A stretch of 64,000 nt of DNA from Leptospira koniambonensis (GCF_004769555.1 NZ_RQFY01000001.1:804905-868904); one strand, 5' to 3'. Shown: positions 18,033 through 26,670, counted from the first letter of the stretch. Notes: generated by a model not told the origin, from the sequence alone. Numbers and translations are program-made.

Positions 18033-21000
18033 TTATTCAATCCAACGAAGGTCCATTGTATAACCATTCGTATTCTTCAATCGTTTAGGTTCGGAGCCAT
18101 CCAAAGCAGAATGACCATCTGCTAAAAATCTGGAGATCCTACGAGACTCAGCTTCATACGAATTCACAGGAAAAGTATCATAAGCTCTTCCACCTGGATG
18201 AGAAACATAATAACGACAACCACCTAAAGGACGAGAAGACCAGGTATCCCAAACATCAAATACCAAAGGAGTATGGACCGGAAGATTCGGATGCAAAGTG
18301 AATACTGGATTCCAAGCCTTGAAACGAATTCCTGAAACTGCTTCACCTTTTCTGCCAGTGCCTCTAAGTGGAACTTCATATCCATTACAGCTGAGAAGAT
18401 AACGATCACTCCAACCTTCTACCTTTACTTGCAATCTTTCTAATGCAGAATCTACAGATCTAGAAGTTCCAAAAGAAGAAGATTCTTCTCCTAAAACATT
18501 CCAAGGTTCCAAGGCCATTCTAAGTTCTAAGAAAACTTCTTCTCTTTGGGTTTTGCCATATACAGGAAAACGAAATTCAAAAAATGGAAGGAACTCTTCT
18601 TCTTGGAATGCAAAGCCATGCTCTTTCAAATCTCTCAGAACATCTTTAAAATCACTCCAAACAAAATGAGGAAGAAGAAAACGATCATGCAGTTCTGTTC
18701 CCCAATAGGTAGGCGCTTTCACATAAGGTTTTTCCCAAAATCTGCAAACCAAAGATAAAACCAAAAGTTGTTGTACCACACTCATTTTATAATGAGGAGG
18801 CATTTCAAATCCTCTTAGTTCTACAAGACCCAAACGAGAACCCATTGGAGGATACAGTTTATCTATGGAAATTTCAGCTCTATGAGTATTTCCTGTTAGA
18901 TCCACAAGTAGATTTCTAAAAAGTCGATCTACTAACCAAGGATTTGATTCTTTAATTTTATCTAATTGAGAAGAAGCTAATTCATATTCGTATAATATTT
19001 CGTCCCTGCCCTCATCCAGACGAGGAGCCTGAGAGGTAGGACCAATAAACAAACCAGAAAAAAGATAAGAAAGAGAAGGATGATGCTGCCAATAACTTAC
19101 CAGGCTTCGCAGAAGGTCCGGTCTTCGTAAAAATGGACTGTCTTCCGGGGACATTGCACCTATGGTGATATGATTCCCTCCTCCTGTTCCAGTATGCCTT
19201 CCATCAATTAGGAATTTTTCTGCACTAAGGCCGAGCTCTTTTGCTTCTTCATATAAGATACGAGTTTTCTCTTCCAGCTCTTTAAAATTAGAAGAAGGAT
19301 GTAAATTTACTTCTAAAACCCCAGGATCTGGCGTTATTCTAAATAGACCTAACCTTGCATCAGAAGGAGGTTCATATCCTTCTAATACGATTTGTACTCC
19401 AGATTTTTCAGCAGCAAACTCTATGGAAGAGATTAAATCTAGCCAAGGTTCCAAACCTTCTACTGGAGGTAAAAATACATGAATAGAACCAAGTCTTGGC
19501 TCAATAACCAAAGTAGTTCGGATCGGAAGATCTTTTCCGGTTGGAAAAAACTTAGGCTCTTTAGAAGATCTTTTTTCTAATTTAGAATCCAGATCTTTCC
19601 TGGAACTTAATTTTTTACTCTTAGACAGATCAGTAAGAACAGCATTCGGTCTGAAATTTTCGGAGATAGAAGAAAAAGGTAATCTAAATCCGGCAGGGCT
19701 ATCTCCTGGGATCAAATATAATCTTTCTCTTTTGTATTTCCATTCAGAACTTTCCCATTCAGACTTTGTATAATTAAATTGTAATGGAATAGCGATCGCT
19801 TTTTTAAGTTTAAAATCTCTATCTACAAGTGAGAGAACCTTCTTCCTTTCTAATGCCTCGAAAGAAAAATCTTCTGAATTAAAATCTTCGCTCTTAGGAT
19901 CTTTCCATTCAGGAAGTTGACCTTCTTTCCATAAATAATAGAAGCCGTCCTCATATAGAGGAACCATATGTTTGGGAGAAATTCCCAAAGTTTTACAAAC
20001 TTCTTCCCCAAATTTATCAGATGATACTAATTCCTTATCTAAATCCTGTTTTTCTTTTTCAGAGGAAGAAGAGAATAATCCTTCGTTTTTCCATAAAGAA
20101 TCTCCGTCCTTTCTCCAGAAAACATTTAGAGACCAACGAGGCAAAGGTTCTCCAGGATACCATTTTCCTTGAGTAACCTGAACCAGAGAACCAGGTGAAA
20201 ATTTTTTACGAAGATTTGTAAGTAATGTTTCACCTAACTCCAGTTTTTCCTTACCGAGTGCGAGAGTATTCCATTGAGGATCTTGTCTGGATATGTCTGA
20301 AATAAAAGTGGGTTCTCCACCTATGGAAACACGAATATCATTTTTTTTGCATTTAGCATCCAGATCTTTGCCAAGTTTTAATACTCTGTCCCAAGTAGGA
20401 TCTGTATAAGGTTTGGTAACACGAGGAGATTCTTGGAAACGTTTGACTTCCATCCTGAATCCAAACTTGGATTCAGCAGGATCAGAATATCCAAATACTG
20501 GAGAAGCACTTCCAGGTTCTGGAACTGCAGCCAAAGGAATATGACCTTCCCCCGCAAATAAACCAGAAGTTGGATCAAGGCCGACCCAACCTGCACCTGG
20601 TAGGAACACCTCCGCCCAAGCATGAAGGTCAGTAAAATCTTCCTTAGCTCCAGAAGGCCCGTGAATAGAAACTTCGTCCGGTTTCAATTGGATGAGATAA
20701 CCGGAAACAAATCTGGATGCGAGACCGATATGTCTTAAAATTTGAACGAGTAAAAATGCTGAGTCTCTGCAAGAACCGGATCTTCTTTCTAAAGTTTGAG
20801 TGCAGGTTTGGACACCGGGTTCCATTCTTATCACATACGAAATGTCTTGGTATACTCTTTGGTTGAGGCCTACCAAAAAGTCTACCGTCCGTTTTGATTT
20901 TAAAATTCCGTCTTTTCTTAAACCTGAAATATAATTCGCAAGTGCGTTACTTCCATCAGTTGCGCTTAAATAAGGAAGAAGTTCCTTTCTTAAAGCATCC

Positions 21001-21320
21001 GAATAAATAAATGGAGTTTCTTCTGCATCAGGCTCTAAGAAAAAATCAAATGGATTGATGACTTGTATCTCTGCTACAAGATCCACTAGTATTTTTAATT
21101 TTTCAGTTTTCTTAGGAAATACTAATCTAGCTTGGTAATTCCCAAAAGGATCCTGCTGCCAATTTAAAAATTGTTCAGAAGGTTCTACCAATAGAGAATA
21201 AGAAACAATCCTGGTCCTAGAATGAGGAGCAGGCCTCAATCGAATGATATGAGGAGATAATGCAACGGGCCTATCGTATTCGTAAGAAGTTTCGTGAGTA
21301 AGAGAAACAAGTAAGGACAT
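18033..21320 (-). CDS. transglutaminase-like / DUF2126 (putative amidoligase) fusion protein
   Basis: A 1095-residue two-part protein. The N-terminal part (about 1-300) is a BTLCP plus transglutaminase-like domain with Cys184 (RRSGSCRDSAF), His233 (FTDLHAWAEV) and Asp249 (GWVGLDPTSG). The rest is DUF2126, annotated as a putative amidoligase, with conserved stretches KNDIRVSIGGEPTFIS, GRHTGTGGGNHIT, NPWLVDRLFRNLLVDLTGN and RFPVYGKTQREEVFLE. The ATG at 21320 has AGGA about 7 bases upstream and sits immediately after the alpha-E stop. The layout ATP-grasp, alpha-E, transglutaminase-DUF2126 is a widespread conserved operon proposed to synthesise or ligate a peptide-like product. Confidence 0.9.
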   Translation of the reverse strand: MSLLVSLTHETSYEYDRPVALSPHIIRLRPAPHSRTRIVSYSLLVEPSEQFLNWQQDPFGNYQARLVFPKKTEKLKILVDLVAEIQVINPFDFFLEPDAEETPFIYSDALRKELLPYLSATDGSNALANYISGLRKDGILKSKRTVDFLVGLNQRVYQDISYVIRMEPGVQTCTQTLERRSGSCRDSAFLLVQILRHIGLASRFVSGYLIQLKPDEVSIHGPSGAKEDFTDLHAWAEVFLPGAGWVGLDPTSGLFAGEGHIPLAAVPEPGSASPVFGYSDPAESKFGFRMEVKRFQESPRVTKPYTDPTWDRVLKLGKDLDAKCKKNDIRVSIGGEPTFISDISRQDPQWNTLALGKEKLELGETLLTNLRKKFSPGSLVQVTQGKWYPGEPLPRWSLNVFWRKDGDSLWKNEGLFSSSSEKEKQDLDKELVSSDKFGEEVCKTLGISPKHMVPLYEDGFYYLWKEGQLPEWKDPKSEDFNSEDFSFEALERKKVLSLVDRDFKLKKAIAIPLQFNYTKSEWESSEWKYKRERLYLIPGDSPAGFRLPFSSISENFRPNAVLTDLSKSKKLSSRKDLDSKLEKRSSKEPKFFPTGKDLPIRTTLVIEPRLGSIHVFLPPVEGLEPWLDLISSIEFAAEKSGVQIVLEGYEPPSDARLGLFRITPDPGVLEVNLHPSSNFKELEEKTRILYEEAKELGLSAEKFLIDGRHTGTGGGNHITIGAMSPEDSPFLRRPDLLRSLVSYWQHHPSLSYLFSGLFIGPTSQAPRLDEGRDEILYEYELASSQLDKIKESNPWLVDRLFRNLLVDLTGNTHRAEISIDKLYPPMGSRLGLVELRGFEMPPHYKMSVVQQLLVLSLVCRFWEKPYVKAPTYWGTELHDRFLLPHFVWSDFKDVLRDLKEHGFAFQEEEFLPFFEFRFPVYGKTQREEVFLELRMALEPWNVLGEESSSFGTSRSVDSALERLQVKVEGWSDRYLLSCNGYEVPLRGTGRKGEAVSGIRFKAWNPVFTLHPNLPVHTPLVFDVWDTWSSRPLGGCRYYVSHPGGRAYDTFPVNSYEAESRRISRFLADGHSALDGSEPKRLKNTNGYTMDLRWIE

Positions 21321-21322
21321 GA

Positions 21323-22267
21323 TCAATTCCTAAAATAGGTTTCGTCCAATTGTGCAGCGATACCATTCAATCTTACTTGCAATTGGTCCAAATATTCATG
21401 CATACCTGAAGAAAAAATTTCGTCTATCGAGGCGTAATTCATTTCAGAAAGAAGAACACCTACCCTCTTCTCTGTTTCGTCCCCATAACTATCTTTTTCA
21501 GAACCACTTAAAATTTTCAGACTATCAAATGCCTTGGACAAACAAGAACGGATTGCTCTTGGAAAAATTTTATCTAAGATCAAGAACTCAGCGATATTTT
21601 TTGGAGTGATCCTTGTATAAAAACGGTTAAACATTTCATGAGCACTTGCAGATTTCAAAAGAGAAAGCCATTGGATCAGATCCAAAGTGGATCCAGCCTC
21701 TTCTCTTGCAGGAAGAAGTATAAAATATTTCATATCTAAGATACGAGTTGTCTTATCCGCTCTTTCTAATAATCTTCCGAGCAATGCAAAATGCCAAACT
21801 TCGTCATGAGAGATTGTGGCTTCTTGGCAACCGTAGAATAATAAACATTGGTTTCGGATCGCTTTGAAAAATTCAGCAATCCCAGGCATATCAGATTCTT
21901 CGAATTTTCTTTTGGATTTGATCGTAAGATAGAATTCGTTGATCACTTCCCACATAGGAGTGGAAATATTTTCACGGATGGTCCTTGCATTTTCTCTGGC
22001 ACGGATCAAACAATTCATGATAGAATTTGGATTTTCAATATCCAAACTCATGAAGTGGATCACATTCTCTTTGCTTGGATTATTATACTTTTTAGAAAAT
22101 AATTCATTGTCTCCGGTAGTGTATACCAAAGGCATCCATTGTCTGTTGGAGTCCTCGTTCAAATCTAAGGAAAGTTGAAAATTCACATCCAAAAAGCGTG
22201 AATAATTTTCGGCCCTTTCCATATAACGATTCATCCAGTATACGGATTCAGCGACTCGGCTTAGCAT
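21323..22267 (-). CDS. alpha-E domain protein (DUF403)
   Basis: A 314-residue all-helical protein of the alpha-E family, with the diagnostic start LSRVAESVYWMNRYMERAENYSR and the later LLGRLLERADKTTRILDMKY. The family is found almost only next to circularly permuted ATP-grasp and transglutaminase genes, and is thought to be a partner or scaffold of that peptide-ligating system. The start at 22267 has AGAGG 8 bases upstream. It lies 83 bases after the ATP-grasp gene and 2 bases before the transglutaminase-DUF2126 start, the middle gene of a three-gene operon. Confidence 0.92.
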   Translation of the reverse strand: MLSRVAESVYWMNRYMERAENYSRFLDVNFQLSLDLNEDSNRQWMPLVYTTGDNELFSKKYNNPSKENVIHFMSLDIENPNSIMNCLIRARENARTIRENISTPMWEVINEFYLTIKSKRKFEESDMPGIAEFFKAIRNQCLLFYGCQEATISHDEVWHFALLGRLLERADKTTRILDMKYFILLPAREEAGSTLDLIQWLSLLKSASAHEMFNRFYTRITPKNIAEFLILDKIFPRAIRSCLSKAFDSLKILSGSEKDSYGDETEKRVGVLLSEMNYASIDEIFSSGMHEYLDQLQVRLNGIAAQLDETYFRN

Positions 22268-22350
22268 GTGGAAACCTCTCTAGTTTTGTGATATTTTTCG
22301 GTTCCGCTTGGGATATTCCCCTGATTGCCAGTTCTTTATCTTTTTTGATA

Positions 22351-23775
22351 TTAACCCATCACCCAAGTATCTTTAGAGCCACCACCCTGGGAAGAATTCA
22401 CAACTAAGGAACCTCTTCTTAATGCAACTCTAGTTAAACCTCCGGGCATCACATAGATCTCTTCTCCGTATAAGATAAAAGGTCTTAGATCCACATGCCT
22501 TCCTTCTAATTTATCCTCTATCAATGTAGGGATCCTGGATAAACTCAAAACAGGCTGGGCGATATAATTACGAGGGTCTGCCTTAACTTTTTCTACGAAT
22601 TCTTCTTTTTCTTTTTCGCTCGCAACAGGTCCAATGATCATTCCATATCCGCCTGCTCCGTTAGCCGCTTTTACAACTAGGTTCCCGATATTCTCACAGA
22701 CATATTTTAAGTCCTTCTCCCTGGAACATAGATACGTAGGAACATTAGGAATGATCGGCTCTTCTCCCAGATAATACTTAATAAAATCAGGAACATAAGA
22801 ATAGATCACCTTATCATCCGCGACTCCAGTACCAGGAGCATTCGCAAGTGCAACATTACCTTTTTTGAATACTTCGAATATACCCGGAACACCCAAAAGA
22901 GAATCTTTACGGAAAGTTTTAGGGTCCATGAATGTATCATCGATCCTTCTATAAAGAACATCCACTTGTTTGAGACCTTTAGTGGTTCTCATATACAATT
23001 TATCATCTCTAACAGTAAGATCAGTACCTTCTACCAAAGGAACTCCCATACGAGACGCAAGAAAACTATGTTCGTAGTAAGCGGAATTATAAATCCCTGG
23101 TGTCAGGACTCCAATATTCGGATTCGGTTTATCAGAAAGATGTTCCAACATCCCACGAAGCCTGATCGGATAATCATAGATAGGCCTTACGGAAAGACTC
23201 GCAAAAAGTTCCGGGAAGGTCTTTTTCATTACTTCACGATTTTCTAATACATAAGAAACACCGGAAGGACAACGTAAATTATCCTCGAGGACCAACATCT
23301 GCCCATCCCCGTCACGCACAAGATCCGTTCCAGTGATATGGATCCAAATCCCCTTAGGAGGTTTAATCCCTTTACATTCTTTTAAATAACCGGAACTGCT
23401 ATAAACGATCTCCGCCGGGATCACACCGTCTTTGATGATATTCTCATCACCGTAAATGTCTTGGATGAAAAGATTTAAAGCACGAATCCTTTGCTTAAGA
23501 CCTTCTTCCATTTTTTTCCATTCGAAAGAAGTTACAATGCGAGGAATGATATCGAAAGGCATGATCCTCTCTTCTTCTTCCTCATCTCCATAGACATTAA
23601 AAGTGATGCCCAAGGATAGAAGTGCCTTTTCAGCGGAAGCCTTCCGTTTCAGAAGCTCTTTATCTTCCATCCCTTCGATTCTGGATTTTAAGATATGATA
23701 ACTCTGGCGAATCCCCCCCTCTTCAGAGAACATTTCGTCGTAAAAGGAATCCGTTTGGTAATTTGTCAGGAGCAT
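22351..23775 (-). CDS. circularly permuted ATP-grasp protein (DUF404/DUF407)
   Basis: A 474-residue stand-alone version of the ATP-grasp domain also present in 11681-14197. Conserved blocks: [60 protein letters not shown] and the Arg/Glu-rich ATP-binding region [12 protein letters not shown]. Expected activity is ATP-dependent amide-bond formation; no substrate is known. The ATG at 23775 follows GGGGGAGA by 5 bases. It is the first gene of a 13-kb run of genes on this strand, and the long AT-rich leader at 23776-23890 is the likely promoter region. Confidence 0.92.
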   Translation of the reverse strand: MLLTNYQTDSFYDEMFSEEGGIRQSYHILKSRIEGMEDKELLKRKASAEKALLSLGITFNVYGDEEEEERIMPFDIIPRIVTSFEWKKMEEGLKQRIRALNLFIQDIYGDENIIKDGVIPAEIVYSSSGYLKECKGIKPPKGIWIHITGTDLVRDGDGQMLVLEDNLRCPSGVSYVLENREVMKKTFPELFASLSVRPIYDYPIRLRGMLEHLSDKPNPNIGVLTPGIYNSAYYEHSFLASRMGVPLVEGTDLTVRDDKLYMRTTKGLKQVDVLYRRIDDTFMDPKTFRKDSLLGVPGIFEVFKKGNVALANAPGTGVADDKVIYSYVPDFIKYYLGEEPIIPNVPTYLCSREKDLKYVCENIGNLVVKAANGAGGYGMIIGPVASEKEKEEFVEKVKADPRNYIAQPVLSLSRIPTLIEDKLEGRHVDLRPFILYGEEIYVMPGGLTRVALRRGSLVVNSSQGGGSKDTWVMG

Positions 23776-23894
23776 AGAATTCTCCCCCCATCTATCTGAA
23801 GGAGACGAATTTTGCCCCTAATAAACAAGCAGAAATTAAATTTAGCGCTTATTTTTTATACCGATTATTTATCAATGCTTAAGTTTTAAACATT

Positions 23895-24090
23895 TTACCT
23901 AGACAGAGGGCCAAGTGTTGGAGGAAGGAGCGGGTTTCAGGGGGAAAGCAGGAAAACTGATGGGTGAAGGATGTGAAGTGGTTTTGGGGAGTTGCGGGGT
24001 TGGAGTGGATTGGCGAGAGTGCGGTGGTGTGGGATTGAGGATATGCAGGGAGGATGGGAGGTGGCTTTGGGAATGGGGGGAGGCGAATAC
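23895..24090. other. G-rich, C-poor tract of unknown origin
   Basis: Between 23941 and 24060 I count 61 G and only 6 C in 120 bases, far from the surrounding composition. G runs of three or more recur (for example 24048-24050, 24056-24058, 24069-24071 and a run of six at 24075-24080), so the plus strand could form G-quadruplexes. Both strands hold short open frames, but these are low-complexity (Ser/Pro/His-rich on the minus strand) and lack a ribosome-binding site. It sits between the ATP-grasp operon and the cassette-like genes. Confidence 0.6.
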
Positions 24091-24207
24091 AAGCAATGTA
24101 TAATATTATAAAAGTAGCAAGTTATGCGAATTCATTCCACATACCCAAATAGATGGCTTGACTAATATGCAACTACAAGTAACGTTATACGGAATTATGT
24201 AAAATTT
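24091..24207. other. AT-rich leader with a possible degenerate recombination core
   Basis: No gene seen. GTTATAC at 24184-24190, within the palindromic GTAACGTTAT, differs by one base from the integron core GTTRRRY and lies 17 bases before the next start codon. It is the candidate left boundary of the first cassette-like unit. Confidence 0.3.
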
Positions 24208-25182
24208 ATGAACGAAAAGAAAGAGCAAAAATACAGAACTGAAATCGCCTATACTAAGTACGTAAAAAACTATGTTTTACTTAGAGCGCATGAGATTTAT
24301 ATTAAATCCACATATGAGTCATATAAAGAAATACTTGAGAATAGTCATGTTTATCTTATCTGCTCAAGGCCAAGACTGAAGATTCGAGAAGAAACGTTTC
24401 ACACCGATTTAGTAAATCTATATTTTGATATTGAACTCTGCTCCAGTCTCGATAAAAACTTTAAAACCGTATCTGTAGTCATAGAAAAATCTCGAATTGT
24501 CTCGTTTTCAGATGTTTCGTTTGAGATAGACAAAGAATCTGAAAGCGACATCATCATTAATCGAGAAGGATTTACTTCTGTTAAAACTTCTATACATTAT
24601 TTCTTAAACCAAACAGAAGAATATCTTAAGTTAAAAGATGAATTAAATTTAAAAATTGAATATATTGGCCGCTCATATGGGGAAGATGGAAATCGAGTCT
24701 CGTTTTCTAGGATAAATGGCCATGAAAAATTACAAAGAGTATTAGCGGAATTCGCTCATAAAAATCGTAATTCAGAGATTTCTATTCTGTTTATTGAATT
24801 TTCTGATGCACAACTTATACTTTCGATTGATGGTATTGGCAATCCTACTACTTCCGATCAAGAAAGTACTAAACATGCAGCGGAAGCCATTAATCATAAT
24901 TTTGACCCAAAGTTCGGTATTTACTTAGCAGAGGCTTGTTTGATTAGATACTTTGAACCTGATTATAATAAAGTTTATAAAGAAAAATTTCCATCAAAAA
25001 ATTCAGCTACTTTATCCGAATTGGCAAACTTAGACATACAGTCTGCCATTATTGAAATATCTCTGAATAAAGCAAGTTTCATGCTTTTTAGCAATAAGAT
25101 TGCAGCTCTTCAAGACCATATAATTAATTTTTCCATCCAGACCGAAAACGATCGAAAGAACATCTTTACAGAAATGATTTGA
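24208..25182 (+). CDS. unknown protein with a GIY-YIG-like domain (cassette gene 1)
   Basis: A 324-residue protein of no family I can name. Residues about 148-256 read like a GIY-YIG nuclease-type fold: EYIGRS (151-156) with the tyrosine and glycine of the YIG motif, Arg168, His172 in GHEKLQ, and Glu242 in LAEACLIRYFEPDYNK, matching the Y-R-H-E pattern and the usual P-x-x-N end. Residues 1-140 look like a beta-rich domain without motifs. The gene is AT-rich compared with its neighbours, has a weak ribosome-binding site, stands alone, and ends 9 bases before an attC-like site, as gene cassettes do. It might be a nuclease, possibly in phage defence; this is inference. Confidence 0.6.
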   Translation: MNEKKEQKYRTEIAYTKYVKNYVLLRAHEIYIKSTYESYKEILENSHVYLICSRPRLKIREETFHTDLVNLYFDIELCSSLDKNFKTVSVVIEKSRIVSFSDVSFEIDKESESDIIINREGFTSVKTSIHYFLNQTEEYLKLKDELNLKIEYIGRSYGEDGNRVSFSRINGHEKLQRVLAEFAHKNRNSEISILFIEFSDAQLILSIDGIGNPTTSDQESTKHAAEAINHNFDPKFGIYLAEACLIRYFEPDYNKVYKEKFPSKNSATLSELANLDIQSAIIEISLNKASFMLFSNKIAALQDHIINFSIQTENDRKNIFTEMI

Positions 25183-25191
25183 TGCCACTTC

Positions 25192-25288
25192 ACCTAACTA
25201 TCTCTGCTGTCGTGACGCCGGAGGGTCACTTTACGACTTATACATACTGGCGTCATCATAAAACGTCGGCAATGACCAGTCGTTAGAC
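25192..25288 (+). other. integron attC-like recombination site
   Basis: Starts with ACCTAAC (25192-25198, fits RYYYAAC) and ends with GTTAGAC (25282-25288, fits GTTRRRY). CTAAC/GTTAG can pair. Inner arms TGACGCC (25213-25219) and GGCGTCA (25249-25255) pair perfectly, and GCTGTCG (25206-25212) pairs with CGTCGGC (25264-25270) with one mismatch and one wobble. The 97-base length and placement right after a stop codon fit an attC site. No integrase gene is in the window. Confidence 0.6.
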
Positions 25289-25321
25289 GAAATGATTTTA
25301 ATTCTATAATAAGAGGAAAAT

Positions 25322-25882
25322 ATGGAAGTTAAATTTGATATTAGTAATGCAGAGTTGACTGATTCTGATAAAGATATAATAAAATCAAGTCTTGGTCTAA
25401 CTAACAATGTAGAATTGAAAAAGTCTTTGGAAAAGATTGCAAAAGCTTCGTTTTTAGAATACCGAAAAATGTTCATTGAGAGAGGCGTGCCAACTAAGGC
25501 CGACGAAGTTTTACAAGAAAAGTTATTCTATTTAATTAAACATTACTTTATAGAAAAGCTCCCAACTGAAGCGGGAATCTCTACAATATTTCAATTAACC
25601 CCTTCATCCAGCAAAACTCTCCTTAAAAATACAATTTCAAGATATAGGATTCATCTTGAAGAAATAATTAGAAATTCTATCAAAGAAGTATTAGGAGATA
25701 TTGAGAGGACGGATGATAAGGTAAAAATTGTAATTCAGTCTGATAATATCAAAGACCAAATAAATATGGTAATAGCACAGAAAAAACCTACATTAAAAAA
25801 ACTTATTTCAGTTAAGAGCTCAGCAGGGCAATATGAATGCCCGAAAGATACTTTTGCTTTTCTTGAATCTGAATTTTTGTAA
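25322..25882 (+). CDS. unknown soluble protein (cassette gene 2a)
   Basis: A 186-residue protein with no recognised family. It is largely helical, Lys/Glu-rich, with no signal peptide or membrane segment, and has a conserved-looking C-terminal stretch VKSSAGQYECPKD. The ribosome-binding site AGAGG lies 6 bases before the ATG. Its stop overlaps the start of the following membrane-protein gene by one base (TAATG), so the two are a coupled pair. They form a unit lying between the attC-like site and a second inverse core. AT content is high relative to flanking chromosomal genes. A sensor-plus-membrane-effector pair is one possible reading but is unproven. Confidence 0.6.
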   Translation: MEVKFDISNAELTDSDKDIIKSSLGLTNNVELKKSLEKIAKASFLEYRKMFIERGVPTKADEVLQEKLFYLIKHYFIEKLPTEAGISTIFQLTPSSSKTLLKNTISRYRIHLEEIIRNSIKEVLGDIERTDDKVKIVIQSDNIKDQINMVIAQKKPTLKKLISVKSSAGQYECPKDTFAFLESEFL

Positions 25883-26280
25883 TGAAACTATCTGTTGACA
25901 TTGGCGCTATTGCACTTGTCCTTACTTTTTTGACAGTATATTTAGAACTTATAAATAAAAATGCAGATATACTTTTATCCAAAGAAACCCCCTCGAGGAG
26001 TGAGAAGCAAGCATTAGCTGATTATGCGAATAAACTACTCAGGATTCTATTCTTCAATTGTCTGCCACTAACGATCGCGTGTATTGCGTTATTAATAATT
26101 CTTTCGAAAGAGTTTTATGAAACGTTAGGATCACATAGGATAGATTTTTGGGACATTGATATTAATGCTAGTTTATTCGTTCTTTCATATTTTTTTGTAG
26201 TGTCTTTTGTCATCTATTCTATACTGCTTTCCCTAAGGTTACTAAATAGGTTTTTGAAAGTCGAAAAGCAACGCACCTAA
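25882..26280 (+). CDS. unknown small membrane protein (cassette gene 2b)
   Basis: 132 residues with three clear hydrophobic helices: about 6-24, 54-75 and 94-118. A charged loop lies between helices 1 and 2 (KETPSRSEKQ) and the tail is basic. No family was recognised. It is translationally coupled to 25322-25882. The stop codon TAA is part of the sequence CACCTAAC (26274-26281), identical to the start of the attC-like site after cassette gene 1, which is where a cassette's own attC would begin. The remainder of that second site is missing and foreign sequence follows within about 10 bases. Confidence 0.58.
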   Translation: MKLSVDIGAIALVLTFLTVYLELINKNADILLSKETPSRSEKQALADYANKLLRILFFNCLPLTIACIALLIILSKEFYETLGSHRIDFWDIDINASLFVLSYFFVVSFVIYSILLSLRLLNRFLKVEKQRT

Positions 26281-26281
26281 C
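26274..26281 (+). other. isolated attC inverse core (truncated site)
   Basis: CACCTAAC is identical over 8 bases to 25191-25198 and overlaps the stop codon of the preceding gene. No matching GTTRRRY core follows at a suitable distance, so the site appears truncated by whatever joined the sequence starting near 26287. Confidence 0.4.
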
Positions 26282-26289
26282 ATCCCCCC

Positions 26290-26382
26290 CTACTGCCCCT
26301 TCAACTCCTTCACAATCATACACTCCTTCCCCACTTGTTTTTCACGAACGTAACCAACCACATGCCCAATGGTGGCTGCGGT
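26290..26382 (-). pseudogene. 3'-terminal fragment of a second copy of the HEXXH lipoprotein gene
   Basis: Read on the minus strand this gives TAATIGHVVGYVREKQVGKE, then CMIVKELKGQ and a TAG stop. It closely matches the last residues of the gene at 27551-28450 (ATTGHIVGHVRQKQVEKE, then WIPKECMIAKELEK), with a short in-frame deletion. Only about 31 codons remain and there is no start. The two copies are in the same orientation, about 1.2 kb apart, with the folded repeat and vapBC between them. It records an old tandem duplication or a duplication produced by an insertion event. Confidence 0.7.
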
Positions 26383-26419
26383 GCAAAACGTAGTTCAAGA
26401 AAAATCTTCACTCACAACT

Positions 26420-26505
26420 CCGCCAGGGATGCGCAGGGCTTTTAGTCCCGAAGGGATGAGCGTTAGCGAACCCGTAGCAGCCCGGTCCCGCAAAGCGGGA
26501 GGCGG
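26420..26505. repeat. folded palindromic intergenic element
   Basis: The sequence can fold as a closed multi-branch structure: CCGCC (26420-26424) pairs with GGCGG (26501-26505), GGGCT (26436-26440) with AGCCC (26479-26483), and two local hairpins TCCC/GGGA (26446-26456) and TCCCGC/GCGGGA (26486-26500) lie between. The GC content is much higher than in the flanking AT-rich DNA. It resembles REP-like dispersed elements; I believe similar sequences occur in other Leptospira, but only one copy is visible here. Confidence 0.55.
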
Positions 26506-26670
26506 CCAAAACTATCTATCTTTTACGAATGGAAAGGCCTTAAATCATTTCGTTTCTATTACAAGTTACTGTATAGTTTGTCTATAAACTACCATGAGCT
26601 TATTATAAAATTATAAATCAGGTATGTGTTCTGGCTGAGTTTCAATCCATATTATGCGATAATGGTCGTT

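Noticed and set aside
23899..24096. Open frames on both strands in the G-rich tract (Ser/Pro/His-rich on the minus strand)
   Set aside because: Low complexity caused by base skew, no ribosome-binding site, no signal or domain; the openness follows from the lack of C on one strand.
26369..26587. Open frame running through the folded repeat element
   Set aside because: It spans the 3' fragment of the duplicated lipoprotein gene and the structured repeat, and has no protein-like pattern.
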